64,000 nucleotides of DNA from Kiloniella spongiae. GTDB taxonomy: Bacteria > Pseudomonadota > Alphaproteobacteria > Kiloniellales > Kiloniellaceae. Below are positions 9,025 to 17,201 of this stretch, piece by piece. Position numbers and translations under genes: made by a program. Where the stretch lies: NCBI RefSeq assembly GCF_001026905.1, contig NZ_LAQL01000009.1, forward strand, positions 1-64,000, read 5' to 3'. Every line of letters starts with the position of its first letter. Positions within the stretch are counted from its first letter, which is position 1. The notes below the pieces were generated by a model, which did no database searches, was not told the origin of the DNA, and saw nothing but the letters and a program-made list of their open reading frames with translations.

Positions 9025-9822
9025 TCATTTTTTTGGTTTTCTCGCTACAGCACACCACAATCGGTGTGGAATAAACAGAGGGTCAGCAGAGAATTCTCTA
9101 TGAAGCAAATCAGCATGCTCTTTATCAAAGGCAACAACATCTTCAGGTGATAGCGAGGCTGAGACACCTGCTGAAGCTCTGATACGCCCACGCCAGTCTT
9201 CATGACTATAGCGAACGAGCAAATCCTGACTGAAGGTTTCAATCGCTTCAAAACCACCCGTTGCCATGTCTATTGTCCACTGCGGATAGATGCCCGTTCC
9301 GCCCGACATTTCCCACGCTGGATTATGTTTGGAAATGAGATTTTCTGTTGCTGAGACAACATTTCCGGGTAAAGGGAGCCAATCAAAATGACAAATGACA
9401 AGATAACCACCAGGTTTCAGTAACCACAGACATTCTTTTGTTGTCTTTGCCGCCTCAAACCAATGCCAACACTGCCCAGCTGTCACAACATCAAAGTTTC
9501 CACTTGCCAGACCTGTTGCTTCTGAACTGCCCCGTTGAAAGGTAACGCGAATGCCTTCGTCCTGCGCCATTAATCGCGCCTGTTCAAGAATAGCTTCGGA
9601 AGGATCAATCCCGGTAACTTCGACGCCTCGTGCCGCAAAGCCGCGAGCCAAAGTGCCAGTTCCTGTTCCCAAATCAACAAGGGATTGCCCCGTGATACCA
9701 ATGCTTCGCTCTTTCAGCAGATCAAAAATAAGCGTAGGAAATCCAGCTCTGTGCTTTGCATAATCTTGTGCCGTTTTACCAAAGTCTATTCCGTCAGAAT
9801 TTACTTTTCCGATTTCTCGCAT
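9025..9822 (-). CDS. Class I SAM-dependent methyltransferase
   Basis: A 265-aa cytoplasmic methyltransferase of the UbiE/small-molecule type. Motif I is VDLGTGTGTLARGF at about residues 49-62, followed by the acidic end of strand 2 (GIDPSE), the QCWHWF post-motif II segment and a LLKPGGYLVI motif III. The N-terminal Y-A-KHRAGFP segment is common in the Methyltransf_11 group. Substrate cannot be told. It is monocistronic and convergent with recX, with 30 bp between the stops. Confidence 0.9.
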   Translation of the reverse strand: MREIGKVNSDGIDFGKTAQDYAKHRAGFPTLIFDLLKERSIGITGQSLVDLGTGTGTLARGFAARGVEVTGIDPSEAILEQARLMAQDEGIRVTFQRGSSEATGLASGNFDVVTAGQCWHWFEAAKTTKECLWLLKPGGYLVICHFDWLPLPGNVVSATENLISKHNPAWEMSGGTGIYPQWTIDMATGGFEAIETFSQDLLVRYSHEDWRGRIRASAGVSASLSPEDVVAFDKEHADLLHREFSADPLFIPHRLWCAVARKPKK

Positions 9823-10082
9823 TTGTCTCTTCTATAAATAAACATGTTTTGAAATTTCGAACCTGTTAGAATAACAAATCTGACCTTATTGATGCTGAAT
9901 TACGCCCAGCTGGCGGGCCAAGAAGCGACCTAAACACTTGAAGCAGAAATTTATTCATTATTTTTATGTCAGAATAATGTGATCAAGAGATCATTGAAAA
10001 TCTGCTCAAAAACTACAATCATTACTATAGGACAACAGAACACTAAAACCAACGCGATTATAGTAAAAGTGGAACAAAGCAC

Positions 10083-10556
10083 ATGAAAATAAAGGCAATC
10101 ACCATAGCACTGGCCACAGCAGGATTTCTTATAAGCGCTACCGGTCCGGGCTTTGCCGCAAGCAGCGGAGGAGACAACGGTTGGGGCAATAGCTCAAATT
10201 CTGATCTAAAGGCCGCTATCAAACTGATCAAAGAAGAAAAGTACAGCGACGCACAACCTCTTTTGCAAAAGACCATAAAAGCCGATCCTGATAATGCTGA
10301 TGCGTATAACATGCTCGGCTACAGTCAACGAAAGCTTGGAAACAAAGATATTGCTCTTGGTTACTACACCAAAGCGCTTGATCTAAAACCGCGGCATCGT
10401 GGAGCCAATGAATACTTAGGCCAACTTTATCTGGAACTGAACAAGCCGGAGAAGGCAAAAGAACGACTTGATGTGCTTGATAAGAATTGCACATTTGGAT
10501 GTGACGAATACACAACACTCAAAAAAGCCATAGAAGCTTACGAAAAAACGCAATAA
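10083..10556 (+). CDS. Exported TPR-repeat protein
   Basis: A 157-aa protein with a signal peptide (MKIKAITIALATAGFLISA..GFA, cleavage near residue 25). It is followed by a Gly/Ser-rich linker and two to three tetratricopeptide repeats, for example ADAYNMLGYSQRKLGN with A..YY.KALDLKP. Two Cys pairs near the C-terminus (NCTFGCDEY) may form a disulfide. TPR proteins of this kind mediate protein contacts in the periplasm. The 260 bp upstream hold no other gene and no motif I could support. Convergent with the cyclase gene. Confidence 0.85.
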   Translation: MKIKAITIALATAGFLISATGPGFAASSGGDNGWGNSSNSDLKAAIKLIKEEKYSDAQPLLQKTIKADPDNADAYNMLGYSQRKLGNKDIALGYYTKALDLKPRHRGANEYLGQLYLELNKPEKAKERLDVLDKNCTFGCDEYTTLKKAIEAYEKTQ

Positions 10557-10623
10557 TATCCTTAAACCACATAGATTTAGACATTGAATCGCGTTTATGC
10601 GTACCAGATCCTGCATATGAGTA

Positions 10624-12285
10624 TTAGATCTGTGGCAGATCTTTCGCATTCTCTAGTGACCAGATATCCATCCCGTCTTGTCGCCCTCTGACCTGAATAT
10701 GTTGCCGGGGAAAATCTTCAAGATCGATCCCGGCAATTTTTGCGAGAGGTTGAGAGACCACAAGTTGTGACTTCAATTCCTTAGTCATCCCCTCTAAACG
10801 GCTGGCAGTATTCACAGCATCTCCAATTGCAGTAATAGACGTCGCCTGTCCCCACCCGAGTTCACCGACGATAACTGCCCCCGTATGAACACCAATGCCA
10901 ATGCGAAGAGGTTCAGGCAACTCGTGTGCGAGATGCGCATTGAGTTCATCCAGCTTCTCTGCCATCCGTCGCGCAGCCCGCAGAGCATTTTTGCACCCGG
11001 TTTCAACACCGCGATCAATACCAAAAAGTGCCATGACACCATCGCCGATAAACTTGTCTAGGCGTCCGCCGGACTCTTCGACAGCTGTCCCCATCGCTTC
11101 AAAGTAACGGTTCAGAATAAAAACAACATCATAGGGAAGCTTCTTTTCTGACAGAGTTGTAAATCCCCTGATATCAGCAAAAAGAATGGCAATTTCGCGT
11201 TCCTGTCCCTGCGAAATCGAACTGTGTTCTCGGCGCGCTGCCTTCAAATCACTTTTTGCAGGTAATAGAGGTGTCACTTCAACATCTGTAATAGGATAGG
11301 TTTGACACGCCAAACGCATATTATCCGATGCCCCGATCCGGATGAGAACCTTACGTTCCTCGGACTCGCTTTCAGGTAAATGATCCAATCCCTTACCAAC
11401 GCGAACACGACAGGTAGAACAACGCCCTTTGCCCCCACAAACTGCGGCATGCGGCATATTATTCAAATGACTGACATCAAGCAGGCTCGTTCCTTTTATC
11501 GCCCGAAATGCTTTGCCATTCGGATATGTCACCTTAAATGTTCCCTGCCACCGCTGGATAGCATAACGAACCCAGCGCCCGATGATCACGACAGAAATCA
11601 CCCCGGCAAATGCGAACTGAATAACCGTTTCCAGACGATAGATATCCTGAGCTTCTTCTGCCGTTGGCAGATTGTAACCACCGAAAAATGACTTTAACCA
11701 CTGAGGGTCAGCAGCAAGTTTCATAACCTCTAAACTCGCGACATAGTAACCCGCCATGGAAAGAGCAGGAATAACAACAGCAAATGCAAGAGCCAGTGAT
11801 TTGTAATTTTCATAAGCTGGTTTATATCTGAGCCAATAGTGAATGCCGACACAGCCGTGCACCCACCCCAAAACCATCAATATAGCCTGTCGGTATCCAG
11901 CATCTATATTATGAACAACCAGGGCATAAAGGACGTAAACATAGTTATCGTCCACACCATAGATCTCGTGTGCAAATCGCGTCCCTAGAATATGCAAAAT
12001 CAACAAAAAGGGAATGAGCAAGCCAGAGAGGAGTTGGGCCATTTCCCAGAACTTCATGTGTAAATGTTGTCGCTGATAAACACCCCACAAAGAAAGAACC
12101 ATGTGAGAAGACAAGGAAAGATATAAAAGTGGCGTACCAATCGGGTTTCGCCACATCGCCAAAAAGGCTTTGCGACCTTCATCCATCGCTTCGATAGAAT
12201 GAAGACCAAGAACATGGTTCAGTAAATGCGTAAGAATGTAAACAAAAAGCACAAGCCCACCGTAGAGACGGATCGTCCGAACCAT
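10624..12285 (-). CDS. Membrane adenylate cyclase with cytochrome-b-like anchor and [2Fe-2S] ferredoxin domain
   Basis: A 553-aa fusion. Residues 1-245 form about six transmembrane helices with many helix histidines (H20, H24, H61, H98, H143, H149), recalling the succinate-dehydrogenase-like haem anchor of rhizobial CyaC. Residues 250-340 are a plant-type ferredoxin with C283-x5-C289-x2-C292 and C327. Residues 365-530 are a class III cyclase with metal Asp D371 and D415, the adenine-selecting K411 and D489, and N492 and R496, so ATP is the expected substrate. Catalytic residues are intact. The layout suggests cAMP production gated by quinone or electron-transport redox state; that is inference. 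Monocistronic, convergent with the TPR gene. Confidence 0.92.
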   Translation of the reverse strand: MVRTIRLYGGLVLFVYILTHLLNHVLGLHSIEAMDEGRKAFLAMWRNPIGTPLLYLSLSSHMVLSLWGVYQRQHLHMKFWEMAQLLSGLLIPFLLILHILGTRFAHEIYGVDDNYVYVLYALVVHNIDAGYRQAILMVLGWVHGCVGIHYWLRYKPAYENYKSLALAFAVVIPALSMAGYYVASLEVMKLAADPQWLKSFFGGYNLPTAEEAQDIYRLETVIQFAFAGVISVVIIGRWVRYAIQRWQGTFKVTYPNGKAFRAIKGTSLLDVSHLNNMPHAAVCGGKGRCSTCRVRVGKGLDHLPESESEERKVLIRIGASDNMRLACQTYPITDVEVTPLLPAKSDLKAARREHSSISQGQEREIAILFADIRGFTTLSEKKLPYDVVFILNRYFEAMGTAVEESGGRLDKFIGDGVMALFGIDRGVETGCKNALRAARRMAEKLDELNAHLAHELPEPLRIGIGVHTGAVIVGELGWGQATSITAIGDAVNTASRLEGMTKELKSQLVVSQPLAKIAGIDLEDFPRQHIQVRGRQDGMDIWSLENAKDLPQI

Positions 12286-12479
12286 GTAGTTTTTATCCTT
12301 CTCTCTATACTGACTTTATCACTCTACCCCTTAGCCACAGACAACCTTGCAGCAAAAAACGTGCACTTTGCCTTAAACATCAGGGTGTTTTGTCGTTCTA
12401 GTTATAAGTTCTTGTCGCGAAAAGAACGAGTAATTAATTAATAGCTGAGTAGGATAATAGGGAATAGGAATGATATCCA

Positions 12480-12749
12480 GTGCAGGAAACAAGTAACGTG
12501 ACATCAAAACTATCCCGGGAAGAAAGGACAGCACGTCGTAAAAAACGGCGCGAAAAGCTTCTTCAAGAGCTTGATTCGTCTATTCCGTCCCCCTGCACCT
12601 CTGTCTGTCAAATGGATGATCTGACACAGCTATGCATTGGCTGTCACCGGACAATAAATGAAATCCGGGATTGGGTTATTATGACTGGCGATGAAAAACA
12701 GGATCTTTTGGAATCAATCAATCAAAGACGTACTGGAATGGTTGCCTAG
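12480..12749 (+). CDS. DUF1289 family protein
   Basis: An 89-aa protein from a GTG at 12480 with AGGAA about ten bases upstream. The DUF1289 signature is clear: SPCTSVCQMD, then LCIGCHRTINEIRDW, giving four cysteines that may bind a metal or Fe-S cluster. The N-terminus is a highly basic helix (ERTARRKKRREK). Function unknown; the domain is widespread in proteobacteria. It lies divergent from the cyclase gene and convergent with the tetR gene. Confidence 0.85.
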   Translation: MQETSNVTSKLSREERTARRKKRREKLLQELDSSIPSPCTSVCQMDDLTQLCIGCHRTINEIRDWVIMTGDEKQDLLESINQRRTGMVA

Positions 12750-12782
12750 TTCCACACCTAAGACTTTAGCTAAATTCCTCAC

Positions 12783-13358
12783 TTAGCCATTCTTCAAGAA
12801 ATTTTCAGCAAGTGATGCGAGATCAACCGCTAAAACCTCGGGATCAGGTTGCAGGGCTTTTTTTGTAACGCAATAACCTTCCAAAAACGGCATCAGAATA
12901 TTTACAGTCCGAGCAATCTTTTCATCCTCAACAGAGAAATCACAAGACGCGGTGAGTAGCTGACAAAAAAGCTCATGTGTTTGCTGGTAAAACTGATCAA
13001 GCATGCCATTAATTGAGTCATTCCGTGTCGATAGAGACCAGAGTTCCTTAAAAACAATTGCACAGCTATCAAAACTACTGTGCGTAAGAATTTGTAAAAA
13101 AATCTGCTCCAGAGAACAATTCTCTCGCTCCCCCCAGTTCTCTTCCAGATACTGCGTAAGAAAATCATTAAGAATGGCACTTAAAAGCTCTTCTTTGTTT
13201 TTATAATGATACTGTAGATTGCCGAGGCTCATTCCGGATCGCTCGGCAACCCGTCGCATTGATAACCCTTCACCACCATACTCTTCAAGAAGCGTCAGTG
13301 TTGTCGCCGCAATTGCTGCGCGTTTTAAGCTGTTTTGGTGCTCTCTAGATTTTGGCAC
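12783..13358 (-). CDS. TetR-family transcriptional repressor
   Basis: About 191 aa with a TetR DNA-binding domain (LSMRRVAERSGMSLGNLQYHYKNKEELL) and an all-helical ligand domain. The longest ORF begins at a TTG (13376); I prefer the GTG at 13358 because AAGG lies six bases upstream and the protein then starts VPKSREHQ. It is divergent from an MDR-family reductase, and an 18-bp palindrome lies between them. The expected job is repression of itself and the reductase until a reactive electrophile or quinone binds; the ligand is inferred only. Confidence 0.88.
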   Translation of the reverse strand: MPKSREHQNSLKRAAIAATTLTLLEEYGGEGLSMRRVAERSGMSLGNLQYHYKNKEELLSAILNDFLTQYLEENWGERENCSLEQIFLQILTHSSFDSCAIVFKELWSLSTRNDSINGMLDQFYQQTHELFCQLLTASCDFSVEDEKIARTVNILMPFLEGYCVTKKALQPDPEVLAVDLASLAENFLKNG

Positions 13359-13400
13359 ACGCCTCACCTTGTCCAATTTTTTTCAAAGTCATGTTGAAAC

Positions 13401-13418
13401 TTAGGTCATGCGACCTAA
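13401..13418. promoter_or_regulatory. Predicted TetR operator
   Basis: TTAGGTCATGCGACCTAA is an inverted repeat with perfect 7-bp arms (TTAGGTC / GACCTAA) around a 4-bp centre. It sits midway between the divergent tetR and reductase starts, 38 bp before the reductase ATG. Size and placement match TetR operators, and the half-site recalls NemR-type boxes (TAGACC-N4-GGTCTA). Confidence 0.78.
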
Positions 13419-13456
13419 ATAATGTTTTCCATACAACATATACTACGAGGGAAGTC

Positions 13457-14377
13457 ATGAAAGGCTTAATCGTCAAGGAAAAAACCATTATTTTCAACAG
13501 TGATCTTGAAAAACCAAAACCAGGTAAAGGTGAAGTCCTTATCAAAGTTCACAGCGCTTCACTTAATCCTTATGATCTGGAGAGCGCGGCAGGTATCTAT
13601 GATGATTATTTCAAGGAGTACGGCTTTCATCACCCGGTACAAACAGGCCTTGAATTCGCTGGAACCGTAGAGACGGAGGGCGAAAAATTCAGTATCGGTG
13701 AGCCTGTCTATGGCTATGCACATCTGATAACAGGGTGTAAAACCCACGCTGAATATATCACCCTGCCCGAGGCATATATATCGACAATACCGTCAGGCCT
13801 GAGCTTTGAAGAAGCAGCCGCCCTGCCGATCGGTGTTCTGACATCCTTATCCATCTATGAAGACCTGGCCCCCCAAGCATCTGACTTGAAGGTTTTAATT
13901 ATCGGCGCTTCGGGCGGAGTAGGCGTCTATGCGACACAACTGGCTAAACAGAGAGGTCATCATATTACGGCGCTTGTCGGAAAGGGACATAGAGATTTTC
14001 TGAAAGAGCTCGGCGCTAATATCACCCACGAATATACTGAAAAACCACTCAGTGATCTGGACGGGAACTACGATCTCATTCTGGATTTTTCCACACGCTT
14101 TACCCTGTCTGATTGCCGATCTCTGCTAAGTACTTCCGGAAAGTTCATGCCTGCCCTGCCAGACGATCACAATGGCGGAACATCAGAAGATAAACAGGTC
14201 GCCTATCTGATGGTAATGCACGGCGACACCAAGCGATTAAAATCTATAGAACCTCTCTTAACAAGCAAGGCTCTGCGACCCGTTATCGAAGAAGTCTATA
14301 GCTTTGACAAATACAATCAGGCTCTCACGCACCTTCAAAAAAGAGGTAAGCGCGGGCGTATAATATTGAGTTGGTAA
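13457..14377 (+). CDS. MDR-family NAD(P)-dependent quinone/alkene reductase
   Basis: About 306 aa from the ATG at 13457, which has GAGGGAAG six to ten bases upstream; the longer ORF would add an unlikely N-terminus overlapping the operator and tetR start. It has the GroES-like fold (GEVLIKVHSASLNPYDLE) and a Rossmann motif (IIGASGGVGVYATQLA). The catalytic-zinc ligands of true alcohol dehydrogenases are missing, so it belongs to the quinone oxidoreductase-like group. It is divergent from tetR, which probably controls it, and ends at a strong terminator. Confidence 0.9.
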   Translation: MKGLIVKEKTIIFNSDLEKPKPGKGEVLIKVHSASLNPYDLESAAGIYDDYFKEYGFHHPVQTGLEFAGTVETEGEKFSIGEPVYGYAHLITGCKTHAEYITLPEAYISTIPSGLSFEEAAALPIGVLTSLSIYEDLAPQASDLKVLIIGASGGVGVYATQLAKQRGHHITALVGKGHRDFLKELGANITHEYTEKPLSDLDGNYDLILDFSTRFTLSDCRSLLSTSGKFMPALPDDHNGGTSEDKQVAYLMVMHGDTKRLKSIEPLLTSKALRPVIEEVYSFDKYNQALTHLQKRGKRGRIILSW

Positions 14378-14390
14378 TATAACCCCAATT

Positions 14391-14434
14391 TATTAACAGG
14401 GCTGATCCATTTATCCGCCCTGTTAATAATTATT
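14391..14434 (+). terminator. Rho-independent terminator after the MDR reductase
   Basis: A perfect 12-bp stem, TATTAACAGGGC at 14391-14402 and its complement at 14417-14428, with a 14-nt loop, followed by an AT-rich stretch ending TTATTTT. It lies 14 bp after the reductase stop. Confidence 0.75.
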
Positions 14435-14486
14435 TTGCGAGTCATGTATTACACTTGATGGTGTCCGACATCATAAGGAGCCCCCA

Positions 14487-15294
14487 ATGAAAACCATAGA
14501 CTATTTGGCCGGGGTCATTGTTACAGTCTTTATCGGGTTACTCCCCTTTAGCAGTTCAGCTGCACAGAAAGTGGTCATATTCGGAGATGACGGGTACGCC
14601 CCCTTCTCCTATCTCGAGGACAATCAGCCAAAAGGCATTTATGTCAATATTCTCAATCACGTCTTTACAAAACTTGACGGCTATGACGTTACTTTCCAGA
14701 TGCTCCCTTGGAAGCGCTAGTCTCAGCAAAGTAGAAAAAGGCACAGGATTTGCGGTTTTTCCACCTTATCACTTTCCCGAAGAACGTCCATATATCGCCC
14801 CTTATTCCGAACCGATTTTATTGGAACAGGTAATCGCCATTTGTCACGACAAGGTTCTTGCAAAAGACAGGAAGAATTGGCCAGAAGATTATTATGGCCT
14901 CAGAATAGGAACCAACGATGGTTTTTTATCCCCCGGACAAGATTTTTTCAACGCTGCAAGACAGGGGCACCTTTCATTAATTGAGGCCACCAATACCAGA
15001 AGCGGACTCCGAATGCTTCTGGCCCGTCGAACTGATTGTTATGTAAACGCAGAGATGTCTATCAGATGGGGGTTGTTAAAATTGCGTCGCGCTGGACTTT
15101 ACGATCCCGGCCTTGACCAGCTCCGGTTTGGGGCTGTTATTGATGCAGAATGGGGCTATATTGGCTACACAAACAGAAACGAAAACGCATTTCCCTTTAA
15201 AGAAGATTTCATCCATAAGGTAAACAAAATCATTCGCCAGATGAAGAGTGATGGAAGCATTAATCAAATCGTTGAGGACTATTTCGAATATTAA
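14487..15294 (+). pseudogene. Frameshifted periplasmic solute-binding protein (SBP family 3)
   Basis: Frame 1 gives a signal peptide and the family-3 start (VVIFGDDGYAPFSYLED, KGIYVNIL, LPWKR) and hits TAG at 14718-14720. Homology resumes at once in the next frame with SLSKVEKGTG and runs to a normal C-terminus at 15294 (DGSINQIVEDYFEY). Removing one base, for example T14718, restores W-K-R-S-L-S-K-V-E-K through the break, so this is a 1-nt insertion. The intact protein would be about 268 aa, an amino-acid or similar ligand binder. No ABC permease or ATPase is adjacent. A sequencing error or real disruption cannot be separated here. Confidence 0.82.
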
Positions 15295-15322
15295 CCACCC
15301 TTTTCGATTATCGTGACTATTC

Positions 15323-15336
15323 TTGATTATGATCAA
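15323..15336. promoter_or_regulatory. Perfect FNR/Anr-type box upstream of the U32 gene
   Basis: TTGAT-TATG-ATCAA matches the FNR consensus TTGAT-N4-ATCAA at all ten defined positions. Its centre is about 98 bp before the ATG of the U32-family gene, leaving room for a class II activated promoter. The upstream neighbour is a pseudogene on the same strand, so the U32 gene is the plausible target. Confidence 0.7.
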
Positions 15337-15427
15337 ATTAATTCGCTCGAATTGCCCTAGATCAATTATTCTTAGCGAAAGTATCGCCATAACCCAAACC
15401 AGTTGATGAGCAAACACTGGTTTTCTA

Positions 15428-17098
15428 ATGGTAAAAATTGCACCCCGTCCCCAACGATCCGAATTGTTAATGCCTGCAGGGTCGCTAGAGAAACTTAAAA
15501 TCGCGGTCCTCTACGGTGCGGATGCCGTATACTTGGGCACCCCGGATATGTCACTTAGAACGAAATCTTCCTTTACATTGGAAGAAGTGGTCGAAGGCGT
15601 CCAATTTGCCCATGCCCATGGGAAACGTGTTTATCTGACCCTCAACCTTTTTTCACACAATAAAGATATTCCTAAACTTCCGCTATTCATTGAGACGATC
15701 AAAGCCATCAAACCGGATGGTGTTATCATCGCGGACCCCGGTGTTTTTCAGTATGTCAAAGACAATGCACCGGAACTTGAGCTCCATATATCAACCCAAG
15801 CCAATGTTTGTTCTTGGATCTCTGTTGATTTCTGGCAAAAACAGGGGGCAAGCCTTTGTGTTCTTGCCCGTGAAGTCAACTATCAGGAACTTTGCGAGAT
15901 CCGCGAAAAATGCCCAGATATAAAACTGGAAGCTTTCGTACACGGTGCGATGTGCATGACCTATTCAGGCAGGTGTTTGCTATCCAACTTCATGGCAGAA
16001 CGTGGCGCCAACCAAGGAAATTGCGCCAACAGTTGCCGGTGGCATTACAAGGTACATATGAAGCTCAAGGACGGAACGGTTAAAGAGCTCAACCTGTCCG
16101 AAGAAAATCTAGAGCTTTTTGAATTTATGATGGAGGAAGAATGCCGTCAGGGAGAATTGATGCCCATCGAAGAAGATGAGCGCGGATCCTATATTCTCAA
16201 CTCAAAAGACCTGTGTCTTATGCCAAAACTCGACGACTATCTCAGGATCGGGGTTGATTCACTCAAGGTAGAAGGACGAAACAAAAGCGCTTACTACGTT
16301 GCCGTAACGGCAAGAGCCTATCGACAAGCCATTGACGACTGGTATCAAGACCCGGACAACTGGTCACCAGATAACTATATGGAAGAGCTCTCAACAGTTC
16401 CCAGTCGTGGATATACCCTTGCGTTTCACAATGGACGCCTGGAAAACCACGCCCACAACTATGAACACACAAAAACCTTTGCCGATTATGAATACGCCGG
16501 ATACATTGAGAAAGTTACGGCTGAAGGTCTTTACGTCGCCGTAAAGAACCGATTACAGGCGGGTGATGTACTGGAATTACTTCCTCCCGGCTCTCTGGAT
16601 ACAATCCTGATCCGTCTCTACGAGTTTATCGATGCCAAATCTAAGCAAACTCACGACGTTATAAATGCCGGTCAAAAGCCGATAATTTTTATTCCCTGGT
16701 CACTCTTTGATCAGGAAAACATCGTGTCGCTACAACAAAAGCTTTGTGAACAGACGATAATCAGAAAAGAAAAATCCCTTACCCAGGCAGAATGGGATCG
16801 ATTGAAACTCGACGCGACAGCCCAAAGAGTAGAGTTGGGGACAGGTAGTAACACCCTCTACCAAAAACAGCGTAATAAACTCCAAGCTTCAATCTTCGAG
16901 GAAAACGGCGAACGTATCCCAAAAACACCGCGTATCGGTACCGACGGCTGTTGTGGTCGCGGTTGCAACGGTTGCGCGATTTTCTGGCACGACCCGATCT
17001 ATGAAAAGGCCAGAACACTTCTAGCACAGAAAAAGCAGGGCGAGATGTTTGACCGAGATATGAAGGACGAGGCTGTCATGTCAGACGTAAAAGTCTAA
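15428..17098 (+). CDS. trhP: U32-family tRNA hydroxylation protein (TrhP/YegQ-like)
   Basis: A 556-aa member of peptidase family U32 of the TrhP (YegQ) branch, which makes 5-hydroxyuridine at tRNA position 34 without O2. Characteristic features are ELLMPAGS..KLK.A..YGADAVYLG, the Cys-rich centre HGAMCMTYSGRCLLSNF followed by NQGNCANSCRW, and KVEGRNKS. It is longer than E. coli YegQ (about 450 aa) because of a C-terminal extension with another cysteine cluster, DGCCGRGCNGC, near residues 517-527. UbiU/UbiV (about 300 aa) are too short to be the match. A perfect FNR box lies upstream. Confidence 0.86.
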   Translation: MVKIAPRPQRSELLMPAGSLEKLKIAVLYGADAVYLGTPDMSLRTKSSFTLEEVVEGVQFAHAHGKRVYLTLNLFSHNKDIPKLPLFIETIKAIKPDGVIIADPGVFQYVKDNAPELELHISTQANVCSWISVDFWQKQGASLCVLAREVNYQELCEIREKCPDIKLEAFVHGAMCMTYSGRCLLSNFMAERGANQGNCANSCRWHYKVHMKLKDGTVKELNLSEENLELFEFMMEEECRQGELMPIEEDERGSYILNSKDLCLMPKLDDYLRIGVDSLKVEGRNKSAYYVAVTARAYRQAIDDWYQDPDNWSPDNYMEELSTVPSRGYTLAFHNGRLENHAHNYEHTKTFADYEYAGYIEKVTAEGLYVAVKNRLQAGDVLELLPPGSLDTILIRLYEFIDAKSKQTHDVINAGQKPIIFIPWSLFDQENIVSLQQKLCEQTIIRKEKSLTQAEWDRLKLDATAQRVELGTGSNTLYQKQRNKLQASIFEENGERIPKTPRIGTDGCCGRGCNGCAIFWHDPIYEKARTLLAQKKQGEMFDRDMKDEAVMSDVKV

Positions 17099-17201
17099 TT
17101 ACAATTATTACGTTAAAATTAAACTCTTTTTTAGTCTTTTCATTCAACACTACCCGTTCTCACACTTTCCAAATAAATGGATCATCACAAACACCAAAGA
17201 A

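Noticed and set aside
14487-15294. Programmed +1 frameshifting in the solute-binding gene
   Set aside because: The CGC-TAG context lacks a Shine-Dalgarno-like stimulator or slippery codon as in prfB, and this family is not known for recoding, so a lesion or read error is more likely.
15428-17098. UbiU/UbiV anaerobic ubiquinone protein, suggested by the FNR box
   Set aside because: The product is 556 aa against about 300, and the central Cys motif and C-terminal domain match the TrhP branch; no UbiT or paired U32 gene is next to it.
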